NCBI GenBank assembly: GCA_028583685.1
Contig: JAMXIF010001183.1
Span: forward strand, 11,151,873-11,215,872
Source of the DNA: Petaurus breviceps papuanus
Lineage: Eukaryota > Chordata > Mammalia > Diprotodontia > Petauridae
Direction: 5' to 3'
DNA length: 64,000 nucleotides
The position numbers and the translations under genes are program-made. Shown piece by piece: positions 24,128 through 35,227 of this stretch. The notes beneath the pieces were generated by a model that worked only from the letters and a program-made list of their open reading frames with translations, was not told the origin of the DNA and searched no databases. The stretch's first letter is position 1. Each line of letters starts with the position of its first letter.

Positions 24128-24390
24128 CCCCTCCACCTTCTAGGTGACACAGTGGATAGAGCCAGGAGTCAGGAGAACCTGAGTTCAAATCCAGCCTCAG
24201 ACATTTACTAGTTTTGTGACCCTGGGCAAGTCACTTAATCCTATTTGCCCCAGTTTCTTCATCTGCAAAATGAGCTGGAGAAGGAAATGACAAAACCACT
24301 CTAGTATCTTTGTCGAGAAAATCCCCCAAATGGGGTCACAGAGAGTTAGTTGTGACTGCAGCTACTCAACAACAATAACAACCAGCTCTA
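24128..24390 (+). mobile_element. Marsupial SINE, long form with RTE-type tail
   Basis: 'aggtgacacagtggatagag', 'gggcaagtcacttaatccta', 'gagctggagaaggaaatgac' and 'aaatggggtcacagagagtt', then a CAA-rich end. Confidence 0.9.
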
Positions 24391-24394
24391 GAAT

Positions 24395-24625
24395 ACTAAT
24401 AGTTATAATAATAACAAGCATTATTATGCTATGTAGCATTTTACACTTTGTGTCATTGTTGGGGTTCATTCATTTAGTCTTGTCTGACTCTTCCTGACCC
24501 CGTGATCCATAATGTCCACGGGGTATTTTTGGCAAAGATATTGGAATGGTTTGCCAAAGGTTTGCAAAGCACTTTACAAATACCTCATTTTATTCTCACA
24601 ACAATCTTGGGAGGTGAGTGTTGTG
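24395..24625 (-). repeat. MIR interrupted by inverted RTE-tail fragment (24455-24560)
   Basis: MIR parts: 'tagcattttacactttg' before, and 'tttgcaaagcactttacaaa' and 'ttctcacaacaatcttggga' after. The insert reads 'gtcttgtctgactcttcctg' and 'ttggcaaagatattggaatg', the reverse of the RTE-type SINE tail. Confidence 0.7.
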
Positions 24626-24937
24626 GGATTCTGATTGCAAACATCAATTCTTAGGGTTCACTATAATCTTTCAGTATGATTACTCATACCCAGACATTTA
24701 TTTCATGCATAGAAGGAAATTAATTTGATATTCTGCAACTAAATACATTGCCAATAGTCTATCGTTATTCCCAACCACCTACTTAAGACTTGTACTTTTA
24801 GAAGCAAGTGTAGAGCTTGACATCAGATAGTATCAACAAGTATTGCACCAAACTCACATTCTATAACCACAGGCTGTCTCTGCCCGGGCCATGCTTCTAC
24901 CTTCTTCCCAGAAGCCCCTCCCTTCTGCCCTCTCTCT

Positions 24938-25095
24938 CCTTTTTTTTTTTTTAAAGCATTTGGGGTTAAGTAACCTGCTCAAGGTTACACGGCCAGTTAT
25001 TTTGTGTAGGTGCCAAGTATCTGAGGCTGGAACCGATCCCGGGTCTCCTGACGCCAGGGTCGGTGCTCTTACTCACTGCGCTACCTGGCCACCCC
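24938..25095 (-). mobile_element. tRNA-headed SINE, 'acaaaataactgg' subfamily
   Basis: Inverted. A T run, 'ggggttaagtaacctgctc', 'ccagttattttgtgtaggtg' and 'ctacctggccaccc'. The direct repeat cctctctct lies at 24929-24937 and 25096-25104, in a simple CT context. Confidence 0.85.
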
Positions 25096-25213
25096 CCTCT
25101 CTCTTTTTTGAAATCCATATCTGTAATATTCTATGTTTAGAAACTTCTGAACTAGAAATTTCCAGCTTCCTAGATAATTGGTATAACTTCCTCTTTGTCA
25201 ATGAGGGAAACTG

Positions 25214-25300
25214 ACCACAGGCATCTGAGCAGAAGCCCCCAGCCCCATAAATCACCTGGCCTTGTTCAGTTTCTCTGAGCTGCCATGATGGAACCAAGAG
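25214..25300 (+). repeat. Unnamed repeat, copy 2
   Basis: 'aggcatctgagcagaag' and 'ccttgttcagtttctctga' parallel copy 1 at 18915-19010. Similarity appears to fade beyond this block. Confidence 0.5.
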
Positions 25301-25634
25301 TACTGCCTTTTGAGGGCTTGGTGTAAATATGCAAAGGGTTTTGGGATGTGCTCTGGCAATGCTGTAATAAAGTATGACCTCCTGCAATGCTATCAGTACC
25401 ATCATGCCCAAGGTTTCCAGGTGACATCACTGATTATATTCTTTCCATGTTCTGGATTAGCAGTATCCAGGGTGAGAAGCCAGTAGGTTAGTTAAGTTTG
25501 GAGATGGCAGGTCCAGGCCCAGTTTGGGTAATGAATCCTGATACCTTAGCACATTTTCCCTTTTGGGTCCTGCTTTCCCCACAATGCGCCCTTGGTTGTC
25601 TCCAGTTAAACCCTGTTGTGGCTTTCCTTTAAAG

Positions 25635-25810
25635 CAGAGGTTATTAACAATTTTTGTTTCATGGACCTCTCTGGCAGTCTGGTGGAGTCTAGGGACCCTT
25701 TCTCAATTAAATATTTTTAAATGAATAAAAAATAAATAACATTACTAAAAATTATACTCAATTATGAAAAAAAAATTTAAAGTTCACAGATCTCATATTA
25801 AGAACTGCTA
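25635..25810. mobile_element. hAT-like non-autonomous DNA transposon
   Basis: Ends cagaggttattaacaa and attaagaactgcta form a terminal inverted repeat. The interior reads 'ttcatggacctctctggcag' and 'gtctagggaccctttctcaa', typical of an old mammalian hAT MITE. No clear 8-bp target duplication remains. Confidence 0.6.
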
Positions 25811-25926
25811 AACCAAGAACCTTTTGCATTGCCTGGATCATTCAATTCTTCTGAGAAACTCTTCCTACTCTTAGCAATCAGCCCCGATAATAAGAATGTG
25901 CTCAAATGATGAGTTTTATTACTTAC

Positions 25927-25997
25927 TTGAGGATGAGGGCCATGGTCTCCTTTCTGTCCTTTCCTTGGAATGGTAGTGACCCGGTTAACATCTCGAA
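25927..25997 (-). CDS. RPS6KA2: RPS6KA2 exon, C-lobe ([19 protein letters not shown])
   Basis: A 71-bp exon with a strong acceptor (tgttctgcag) and a consensus donor (gtaagtaa). It encodes [20 protein letters not shown] and LIL, then two bases (AA) of a Lys codon that the next exon completes. This is the segment after helix alpha-F with the LPFQGKDR motif shared by RSK N-terminal kinases. MALILK, rather than MTLILK (RSK1) or MTMILK (RSK2), agrees with RSK3. A 12.7-kb intron (25998-38679) separates it from the activation-loop exon. Confidence 0.95.
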
Positions 25998-26169
25998 CTG
26001 CAGAACAACAAATAAAATGATGAATTCCATGGCCATATACTCACAAACGATAGCCAGTGACTCAGTAACCCAGGCAGCAGAAAACACAAATCAATTTTGT
26101 ATAGGTTAGAAAATCAGCTCCTTCAAAAGCAAGTGCTTTGGAAAATAGACAATGACATCAACTATATTT

Positions 26170-26400
26170 GCTATATTGATATAGTAATTTTATAGTCACG
26201 AAATAATTTTCTCATTTGACCTTTACAAAAACATTGTAAAGTATGTAGTGGAAGTATTATCATCATTCCCATTTTACATATGGGGAAAGAGAGGCTCAGA
26301 GAAATTAACTAATTCACTTTAGTAGGTGGAAAATGGCAAACTGGGGTTCAAGCCCAGATCTTTTGATTGTAAATCCAAGACTCTTCCTAACACACCATGG
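26170..26400 (-). repeat. MIR
   Basis: 'tctcatttgacctttacaaa', 'ggggaaagagaggctcagag' and 'gttcaagcccagatctttt'. Confidence 0.75.
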
Positions 26401-27074
26401 GGATAAGAGAAGCCAAATAGGTTGGATGAATTTATATGCTGTAGGGAAACAGACCTGAAATGAAAATAGAAAATCACAATACACGTGCCCTTCTACTCCA
26501 GGTAGTAAAAAAATAACGGATAGTGGCTAAGCTGGGATCTCTAATGAAAAGCAAGTTTTGAGGCTTGCCTTTTTCCAAACAATAAATTTCTTTCAAGTGC
26601 TCATTTCCCTTAGCCCACAAAGCTTTAAATTAGATGCAACCTGGCAGCAGTGGCACATTTACATGGTCTTATCATAGTCGTACTAACATCTGGCTAGTTC
26701 TGATTTATAAGCTACAGCTCCTACTCCCCCTTCCCTCTCCCCAGAAGACCAGCCCTCGATAAGATCCCAACTCTAATTGAAGCGAGCCAAGTATTATTCT
26801 CTCTATGGTTCTTTGGCAGTTGAAGTTACAAGGGAGGGCAGTCATGGAGCAGATGTTTATGTGATCTTGTTAAATTTGTACCATGCTTGATTGCTTAGGC
26901 TAACGTGGTGGCATATTTCTCTATCTCATTTTTATTGCCACCCCCTTGAAATTCAAGCCCCACTTCTGAAAAGCTATTTTCAGATCTCTGCCTATTTGGA
27001 TGGTTGGCGAGAGCTCCACAATAGTCAAATGTGCTGTTCTTTGCATACGAGGGTGGTGATTGCAAGAGCATAAT

Positions 27075-27165
27075 GTTCACATAGGGCTTTCAAATTTGCC
27101 AAGTGTTTTACATACAGTCTCACTGGACCTTCCTACAAGTCTCCGAAGAGGGGATTACAGGTGGT
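27075..27165 (-). repeat. MIR fragment
   Basis: 'gctttcaaatttgccaagtg' followed by 'ttttacatacagtctcac'. Confidence 0.5.
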
Positions 27166-27289
27166 TTTCTTCTAAATTCAGGTCAACAACCATCTATTTC
27201 ATGAGGCCTTTCCTGATTATACCCAGCTACTAGTACCCCCCCCCCCCCATTACCTAGTATTGATTCGGTATGTGTGTGTCATAGGGGAA

Positions 27290-27418
27290 AGAGGAAGAGA
27301 AGGAGAGACAGAGAGACAGAGACAGAAAAACAGAGAGACAGAGACAGAGAAAGGGAGAGGAGGAGAGGGGGAGAGAAGGAGAGACAGAGACACAGAGAGA
27401 CACAGAGAGAGACACAGG
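27290..27418. repeat. GAGACA-rich low-complexity tract
   Basis: Repeated gagaca, agagag and gagaaa units on the + strand. Confidence 0.9.
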
Positions 27419-27424
27419 ACATAA

Positions 27425-27605
27425 TGAATTTATAGCTTCAAGATTAGGGAGACCTGGGCTTAAATCCTGCCTTTGACACATACATGCTGTATGAACCTGA
27501 ACAAGTTACTTAAACTACTTTTTCTCCAGAGGCTACTTTCCAAGAGAGATCTACTTTGGTAAAGGGAGTTTCCTAACACTAATCACAGATCCAATCTCAC
27601 TCTCC
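27425..27605 (+). repeat. Marsupial CORE-SINE
   Basis: 'gagacctgggcttaaatcct', 'gaacaagttacttaaactac' and 'ggtaaagggagtttcctaac'. Confidence 0.65.
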
Positions 27606-27774
27606 CTTCTCCTCCCCCTGACGGCTATAAATCATGACTTGATATTTTTTTATTCTGTTGATGGTTTAAACTTAAGAAAGAGATGGAGAAAATGCTGATA
27701 ATGCAGATTAAATTTAAAAGTATGTCATACTTATATCCTCCCCCTCCTCCCCCGAGCTGATTGTTAAACATTTA

Positions 27775-27925
27775 CCATCACAACCCTGTTGTCTTCCTCT
27801 ATTAGAATAGAAGCTCCTTGATGATAGGCACTATCTTTTTTGCTTATATTTGCATTTTTTTTTGCTTATGTTTGTTTATATTTGCATTACTAGTGCTTGG
27901 CATACAGAGAAGGTACAAAATTAGC
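27775..27925 (+). repeat. L2 3' end
   Basis: 'agaatagaagctccttgatg', 'ataggcactatctt' and 'tagtgcttggcatacagag', with an internal 'tttgcttat' duplication. Confidence 0.65.
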
Positions 27926-27954
27926 TAGTGATGATGGTCTAAAAAAAAGTTGAT

Positions 27955-28600
27955 GCACAGTAAAAAGGGTGTGCACACAAGGCCCCAAATAAGGAAGGCT
28001 TATTCTCTGTTGTATTCTGACCCAGACAGACTACATTTGTGGGTCCCTCTTCATTTTGAAAAGGCATTAGCAAAATGGCTGAACAAGTTGTGGTTTATGA
28101 ATGTAATGGAATACTACTGTGGTATAAGAAAAGATGGGCAGGAAGACTTAAGAAAAACCTGGAAATACTTAAATGAACTGATGCTCAGTGAAGTGAGCAG
28201 AACCAGAATAGTACACTGTAATAATGTGCAATGACTAACTTTGATAGACTTATCTCTTCTTAGCAATGCAAAGATCTAAGATAACTCGAAAGGAATCATG
28301 ATGGAAAATGTTTGTCCACATCCAGAAAAAGAATTATGGGGTCTGAATGCAGATTGAAGCATATTATTTGCTCTCTCCTTTCTTTTTTTGTCTGTTTCTT
28401 CTTTCTCATGGTTCTAATTCTTCTTTACAACATTACTAATGTGAAAAGAATTTGAATATGAATATATATGCAGAGCCTATTTCAAATTATACCCCTTCTT
28501 GGGGTGGGGAAAGGAAGAGATGGGGAGAAAATTTGGAACTCAAAATTTTATGGAAGTGAATGTTGAAAACTAAAATTAAATAAGTTAATTAAAATAAAAC
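27955..28600 (+). mobile_element. Marsupial L1 3' region, sense
   Basis: 'tgtaatggaatactactgtg', 'tgaagtgagcagaaccagaa', 'aatcatgatggaaaatgttt', 'atttggaactcaaaatttta' and an A-rich end. The 94-codon frame at 27950-28234 is part of this LINE and not a host gene. Confidence 0.8.
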
Positions 28601-28921
28601 ACTTCGAAGTTCGAAAAAGAAAAGGCATTAGCAAGCTTAAAGCTCATTTATAGTAGATCAAACAGGATTGTGAACAGCCTGGAACCTGTGGCACATAAGG
28701 ACATATTGAAGTACTGGGAAGGTTTCCCAGAGAGGAAAGACCTGAGATGAAGCAGGATGGTGTTGATCAATTATTTGAAGAGTGGACCATATGGAAGATG
28801 AATCAAACTTTATTTTTGGTTTGGACCTAGAAAGCAGAACTAGAAACAATGGGTAGAAGTTGTAGGGAGAATGATTTTGGCTTGATTAAGAAAAGGGAAA
28901 AAAATCTCTAAGAATTCATAG

Positions 28922-29285
28922 GCCATCTAGGTTGTCGAATGGATTGAGTGCTAGGCCTGGACAGGAAGACTCATCTTCCTGAGTCCAAATGTGGCCTCAG
29001 ATACTTACTAGTTGTGTGACCCTGGACTAGTCACTTAACCCTGCTTGTCTTAGTCTCTCATCTGTAAATGAGCAATTATCTTTTAAAAAAATTTTACTAT
29101 GTTATGGAAAATGATTGTTTTATTGAGTTCAGCACAAAATAAAGTATTTTATATATTGAAAAAATTGAGCTGGAGAGGGAAATGGCAAACCACTCCAGCA
29201 TCTCTGCCAAGAAAACCCCAAATAGGGTCAGGGAGAGTCAGATATGACCGAAAAATGACAAAACAATTCAAAACGTCCAACAGTG
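28922..29285 (+). mobile_element. Long-form SINE with about 75-bp internal insertion
   Basis: The head and body run to 'ctctcatctgtaaatgagc'. An AT-rich insert fills about 29080-29160. The SINE resumes at 'ttgagctggagagggaaatg' and 'aaccactccagcatctctgc'. Confidence 0.75.
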
Positions 29286-30734
29286 GAATAGATGTCTCAA
29301 GTTAAACCATAAGTTTTCCTTTATCTAAGTTAGGATGTGCTGAAAAAAAACAACAACACATTGTTATGAATAAAACATTTAATTAACTAATTGATATTAC
29401 AATTAATATTCAATAGCCAGTCTGCTTTTTCTTTGAGGACTTCTAAGAATGGGACATTAACAAGGTGCTAACGATAGAACAGGAGCTCAATGATACCTGT
29501 GGCCTGATTTACATACAACACGCAGTGCTCTGCTGGGTCCGTGCTCCTGCTTAACAAGGGCCTCTTAATTGAGGATCATGGTCATACTTTAAATATTTTT
29601 TTTTCAAGCTATCATCAGTCTACTTAAATTCCATCTCTATTTCCTCAGCAATCCCTCTCAAACTCAGAGGAGATCATTTCATTTTGACTGCCAGCAATAG
29701 AGTCACTCAGGAGTTGTTTGAAGGCATTTTATCATTCCATTTAATTAGGAACTGATTTATATGAATCCCTGGAACATTATGCATATTAAGCCTTTTGGCT
29801 CGGGTAGACCACATTGCTATACTGACCAAGTTATCCAATGCAAACTGAAAAAAGACAGCTCACCTTTGAGACCCAGACTCTAGCAGAATGTGCTTAGCAA
29901 GAACTACTGGAGAATCATTTACAAATTACCACCTGCTAAGGCCAGGCCCTGATGTTCTGCTGAGTGGATTTTATGTAGAACCCTGCCCCCATTTTGGTTA
30001 TAGATTCCAGTCAGCAGGATGGGCTTCACAGTTGCTGCTATGATCTGTTGTGACTTGATTAGAAAGCAAGAAATAGGATGGCAGCAGAGAGATCCCTAAG
30101 TGGACACTTCCTTTACTACCAAAGACTGAATCTGAGATATAATTATGGCTCAAGCAGCCCTATAGGGGAGACTCCTCAGGGCCTCGGGAAGGTGGGACCC
30201 TTCATGGTTCATAGAATGGATCTTTCTGGGAAGTGAGGGGCTAGAAGTTAGAAATTTTACTTGGCGGTTCAGATTTTAAATTTATTTCACTGATGGAAAT
30301 CCTTAAAGTGAATTAAAGGTGCCATTTTAATCCTAAAGGTTATGCAATACACGTTCACAGTTCAGTTGTACAAACATTGATACATGTGCTAGGTATTAGA
30401 TGAAATGAAAAGTTTATGGTTCCTGTGACTGTGGAACTTGCATTCAAGTGGGACATTCATGTCTGTGTATGTGTACATACAGTAGAATCGTCATGTAAAT
30501 CAACTGTTTATTCTGCTATAGCTATTTTGTATTGGGGACTGACTACATATCTTTTATTTAGATGTATGTATAAATACTTGTCATACCATAAGGCACACTT
30601 GGAGGAAAAATTAACCTAGATAATATGAAAGTAACCCTCTGTCAGTAAAAATGGTACTACCTAAAAAATTCATCAAGGAAGGGAGTCAAAAAGACCAATG
30701 TAAGATGATCCTATAAATAAAAGTTGTCCACATG

Positions 30735-31200
30735 TTTTCAGGAGGCCATGTGGTACTAATGCTGTTGATCTGGAGACTTGCACTCTAATTCTGGTTCTGC
30801 CGCTAATTGGTAAAATGAGTTTGGGGAAATCTCGATCTCTTTTTCCTCATCTATAATCTGAAGGGACTAGACTATTACTGTTGTTGTTGCTAAGTCATTT
30901 TTTCAGTCATGTCTAACTCTTTGCAACCCCATTTGGGTTTTTTTTTTTTGGCAAATATACCAGAATGGTCTGCCATTTCCTTCTCCATCTCATTTTACAG
31001 ATGAGAAAACTGAGGCAAACAGGGTTAAGTGACTTGCCCAGGGTCACACAGCTATTCAGTATCTGGGGTCAGATCTGAACTCAGGAAGATGAGTCTTCCT
31101 GTCTCCCATCCCTGCCCTCTCTCCACTGCACCACCTTACTGCCCTGAAGAGACTGGACTAGATCATTTCTAACCTCTTTTTCAGTTCTTAGATTCTGAGT
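30735..31200 (+). repeat. MIR-like SINE split by a later SINE
   Basis: Left part: 'ctctaattctggttctgccg' and 'tcctcatctataatctgaag'. Right part: 'gactggactagatcatttct' and 'agttcttagattctgagtct'. Both are sense. Confidence 0.65.
30878..31143 (-). mobile_element. Long-form SINE, RTE tail, inserted in MIR
   Basis: Inverted: 'gtcatgtctaactctttgca', 'ctgccatttccttctccatc', 'gatgagaaaactgaggcaaa' and 'cttgcccagggtcacacagc'. The MIR flanks repeat 'tgaag.gact.gacta' on both sides, which fits a target duplication. Confidence 0.85.
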
Positions 31201-31331
31201 CTATGAAATTAAAAAAAAAAAACTAATCTCTCAATGAAACTCTCTAAGACTATAATGCACAGGTCTTGCCAATCAGCATGAGCAGAGGGTGTTTCCACAC
31301 TGTCCCCCATATCAAGTAAATAATAGGTTGG

Positions 31332-31864
31332 TGTAATGGAAATGCAAATTTAAAGATCTTCCCTGCCCCTAGGCTAGGGTGCACCTGGAGCCTGGGGTGG
31401 GGGTGGGGGGCGGGCTTGTTTTTCAGTAGATACTTTTTGATTGGCCACTGGGTCCAAAAGGTTGTTACATTCTAAACCCTGATTTGAGGCTTTGTTTTGG
31501 GGCTCACTTTGAGAAGTGTTCTGTGATTTGATCAGAGGAAACTCTAGGAAGCCGTTGTTGAGAGCCCCCCGGCTTTGAAAAACCCAGATGTTGATGAAAC
31601 CCAGATGTTGATTTGGTATGGATGTAATGGTTGGACAGTTTGAAAACGTCTACTTGATCTGTTCCTCTGTCTTGATAATTCTGTCTGTATACTCTGAAGT
31701 TTGGGGTGCTGACCTTTTTCCCCTGAACTACGAGGTAAACAATACATGTTTGACTCATTAAAGTAAGCTTGTTAACCCATTTTGAGTTGCTTTCCTTTAA
31801 CAAAGCATATCTAGGAACCTGTGCTGGCAGCTACCCTGGGGATGCTGGGGTGCTTGCTACTACA
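31332..31864 (+). mobile_element. Solo LTR of an endogenous retrovirus (family A, copy 2)
   Basis: A 533-bp relative of 3179-3737 in the same orientation, starting TGTAATGGAAATG and ending CTACTACA. The 5-bp direct repeat GTTGG flanks it (31327-31331, 31865-31869). The two copies share 'gatcttccctgcccctaggc' and 'ccctggggatgctggggtgc'. They have diverged noticeably, so the family is old. No internal viral region is present. Confidence 0.8.
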
Positions 31865-32103
31865 GTTGGGAATATAAAAATGAAAAAGAAAGAGAAAAAG
31901 TCCACAAGAATTAATCAAAACATCCTTGTAAAAAGCAATTTCCAGCCTAATGTAGAAGTGTGCTAATAATTTTCTAAGGACATAAACATGAATACCATTT
32001 TTAAAAATGTTCTCTTCAAGTTACAAGTTCCCAACAGAGAAAATTCAATCCTCCTCAAGGAGGCTCAGTCAGAATAGTAATACAGTCTTTTTACAGTTCT
32101 GTG

Positions 32104-32175
32104 AAAGAAAGAAAGAAAAGGAAGGAAGGAAGAGAAAAAGAAAGAAAGAGAAAGAAAGGAAAGAAGGAAGAAATA
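32104..32175. repeat. GAAA/GGAA microsatellite
   Basis: Imperfect gaaa and ggaa units. Confidence 0.9.
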
Positions 32176-32454
32176 AAACTATAGTTTTTTTTACAGGCTT
32201 CTGTCTTTAGTGAAGTGAACCAGTTACTATGTCATGGGAGACCACACGGTCTTCTTGGTGTATGAACTTAATGGTTTTTAACTTTCCTCAGCAAAGCAAT
32301 CAGAAGGTGCCTCATGAACCAAATGAGTTTTATGAACTGATCTCTTCATAAGCTAAGGCTATTATACACATGCTACATCTCCCCCTGTTCCTTCCCAACA
32401 GACCATTCAGCTTACTGCAAAATGGATTGTGAAGCTACCATGGAGAATGTAACA

Positions 32455-32640
32455 GTCTCCGAGCCAGGAGACCTGGAAATAAATTTCAGGTGTGTCACTG
32501 GCTTGCAGCTCAGCCATAGGCAAATTATTTCACCTCTGTGACTCCTTGGCATACTCCTCTGTACGGTGGAGACACAAATATTCGAATTAATTATTTAATA
32601 GGATAGTTGTCAAGAATTATATAAAATGTAGTGCTGTATC
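32455..32640 (+). repeat. MIR
   Basis: 'taggcaaattatttcacctc' preceded by 'gagccaggagacctggaaat'. Confidence 0.55.
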
Positions 32641-32691
32641 AGTCTGGATTGTAATTTTTTTTTTGCCAGAGGAAAAGAGATTTCACATTAG

Positions 32692-32890
32692 GGAGGCAGT
32701 GTGATAGAGAAGAAAGAGTACTATTTCCAGAGTCAAGGTCTGGGTTCAAACCCTACCTATTACATTTATTTACTGGTGAGATATTAGGCAAATCATTCGA
32801 CCTGTTTGGTTAAATTTTCCTTTCTCTTCCTCAATTCTGAAATTAGAGGATTGGACTAATTGACTTCTAGGGGTCCCTTTCAGTTCTATA
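32692..32890 (+). repeat. MIR-family CORE-SINE
   Basis: 'tctgggttcaaaccctacct', 'gattggactaattgacttct' and 'aggggtccctttcagttcta'. Confidence 0.7.
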
Positions 32891-32899
32891 AAAGCAGTG

Positions 32900-33150
32900 T
32901 GTGGTCATATAGCAGATAAAGAGGCCAATGAAATCAGAAAGACCTGAGTTTGAATTCTGCTCAAATTCTTGATAGCTACCTACCTACCCTGTCACTTAAT
33001 TTCTGCCTTAATTTCTTCATTTGTAGAATGGAAATAATAACAGCATCTACCTAGCAAGGTTGTTAGAAGGCTCAAATATGAGAATATATGTAAAACATTT
33101 TGCAACCTTAAAATGCTATATAAATGCAAGTATCATAATAATAATAATAA
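32900..33150 (+). repeat. MIR-family CORE-SINE
   Basis: 'agacctgagtttgaattctg', 'cttcatttgtagaatggaaa' and 'aaaatgctatataaatgcaa', then an ATA repeat. Confidence 0.75.
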
Positions 33151-33359
33151 CAACAATAAAAATTGACCCCATGACCTTCCTGGCCTTCACAATCCCTCTC
33201 TTACTGGATACCAACTTAAACCATGCTGAGTATGTGCTTTTAGCAAAACCAGATTGTTTGGGGATTTACCAGGAAGAAGCTGGATAGTGACAGGAGAGAC
33301 CTTTTCTTTCTACTGCCCCTTACAATAAGGAATTCCATCAGGATCTCAATTGGCAAATA

Positions 33360-33540
33360 AAATGAACAGAGGCACGGTTTCAAATCCTGTCTCTGACACT
33401 TATTACCTGTGTAACTAACCTCTGAGAAGTCACTTAAGCCTTTCCAGGCTTCTAGTTTCCTCATCTGTAAAATGAAAGGGCTGGACCCAAGACTTCTAAG
33501 GCCCCTTCCAGATTGAAGCTCCTGATAACTATGATCCCAC
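33360..33540 (+). repeat. MIR-family CORE-SINE
   Basis: 'tttcaaatcctgtctctgac', 'gtttcctcatctgtaaaatg' and 'aaggccccttccagattgaa'. Confidence 0.8.
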
Positions 33541-34017
33541 AAACTGTCACTGAAACTTGTTTTAGGTGATGACTAGGCACGATGTTGGCCAACACTGGGA
33601 GGCTGATGATAGCGGTTTTTCTGCAGAACCACACTTGTTATGTAGGCAGGATGCCTCTGCACACCCCAGTGGACAGCCAAAAGATGTAATAGGAAGCAGT
33701 GGCTAGTATAAGATGGGAGAAGAGGTGAATGAACTGGAGTCCATAATGTTTTGGAGGATTTGTGTGCTACAGAGAAAGATTAATATGAAGAATGCAAGGT
33801 GCTGTTGAAAGACCTCTATGAAGTGAGGAAAATGAGTCAGCAGAACCCCAAATATATATCAGTTGACAACATCTATTTAGAAATCTAACATGGTTTTAAA
33901 AATGTAATAATAAAGATGTTTTAGGTGGTTTTGTGGCACATATATATCTATAACACATATATGTAGATATTCATACATAAATGTATCCTTCTGTATATGC
34001 ATACATATCTCTTCCAC

Positions 34018-34019
34018 TC

Positions 34020-34094
<75 letters not shown>

Positions 34095-34113
34095 CATCCA
34101 TCCATCCATCCAT
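34018..34113. repeat. (ATCT)n microsatellite
   Basis: About 19 ATCT units passing into ATCC units near 34093. Confidence 0.95.
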
Positions 34114-34440
34114 CTTTTTCTTTAGACTGGGTGGTCAATTCATTGTACTGTTAATGATTGTATATGAAATTTCCTGGTGAGGAGCTACTGCTGTCATTAC
34201 AAATTGGTACTCTGGTGCCTAGATTGGTGCCTAAAATCTGAAATAGTTACCTGGGCCACTGAGAGGTCACATAGTATGTGTCCGAAACAACCTGAGTACA
34301 GTTTTCCCTATCTTTATCCATCTGTGGGTCTGTGTCTTTCTCTGATTATTCTTGTCTGTCTCTGTCTCTGTTTCTCTCTCTCTTTCCTCCCCCCTTCACC
34401 CCTGCCCTAGGTGTTTTCAAATTCTTAGCAAAGTTTTAAG

Positions 34441-34466
34441 TGTGTGTGTGTGTGTGTGTGTGTGTG
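34441..34466. repeat. (TG)n microsatellite
   Basis: Thirteen TG units. Confidence 0.95.
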
Positions 34467-34787
34467 GAGATAGATAGATATAGTTATATTCAGATAAATT
34501 ATTTTATTGATGTATGGAATCTCTTGGTGAATAAAATTTCTCAACCAATGAAGTTATTGAGCAGTTTATAGCCATAGAGGCAGTAGCAATGAAAGATGGG
34601 ACTTGAAGGGGGTCTTCCTGATTCTGGGGTCAGCTCTCCTTGCACACTTGCCCTATACTCTTATTTTTTCTCTTCCCCAACTTCATTTCTCCCTCTTTCC
34701 TTTTTCCTCCCTGCCAACAAAACATATTGCCATACAGAAAATACTTTTTGGTGGGGTTGTCATCTGTTAATTTGACTAATTTTACTC

Positions 34788-35035
34788 TGGGCAGCAAGGT
34801 TGTACAGTAGACAGAGCACTGGGCTTGGAATTCAGAAGACTCATGTTCATGAGTTCAAATCCAGCCTCAGACACTTATTAGCAGACCCTGGGCAAGCCAT
34901 TTAACCCTGTTTGTTTCAATTTCCTCATCTGTAAAAAAAAAAAAAAACCTAGGGAAGGAAACGGCAAATTACTCCAGTATCTCTTGTCAGGAAAACCCCA
35001 AAAGGGGTCACAAAAAGTTGAACATGACTGAAACA
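34788..35035 (+). mobile_element. Long-form SINE with RTE-type tail
   Basis: 'agagcactgggcttggaatt', 'gagttcaaatccagcctcag', 'tttcctcatctgtaaaaaaa' and 'aaaggggtcacaaaaagttg'. Confidence 0.85.
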
Positions 35036-35227
35036 AGTCTGTTAAATGCTAAAAATTTACATTTTATGTATGATCTTATTCTTTATTATTTCTGTTTATT
35101 TGGCTTGTTCGTCTTTATTAATGGTTATTTGAGTTTATGATAATGATAAAAACAACAAACCAAGAACTGCAAGGGCTTAGAGTCTGCTTGTTTGGGTGAT
35201 TAATATTAAGCACACCAGAGACTCCAT

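Larger units (their letters stand above)
20333..25926 (-). other. RPS6KA2: RPS6KA2 intron, 5.6 kb
   Basis: A complete intron bounded by the donor after LIL(K) and the acceptor before (K)AKLG. It holds a palindromic MITE, MIRs, an L2 end, SINEs, a purine-rich tract and a hAT-like element. Positions 22930-24120 contain no repeat family I can name. Confidence 0.85.

Noticed and set aside
27950-28234. 94-codon frame with a protein-like reading (WLNKLWFMNVMEYY)
   Set aside because: The same text is present in antisense at 46480-46765 and belongs to the marsupial L1 3' region.
33640-33900. Possible L1 fragment
   Set aside because: 'gaaagacctctatgaa' and 'aatgagtcagcagaacc' recall the L1 3' region, but the match is too weak and broken to list.
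34018-34113. CRISPR-like array
   Set aside because: It is a simple ATCT microsatellite with no unique spacers. The other regular arrays in the window are microsatellites too.
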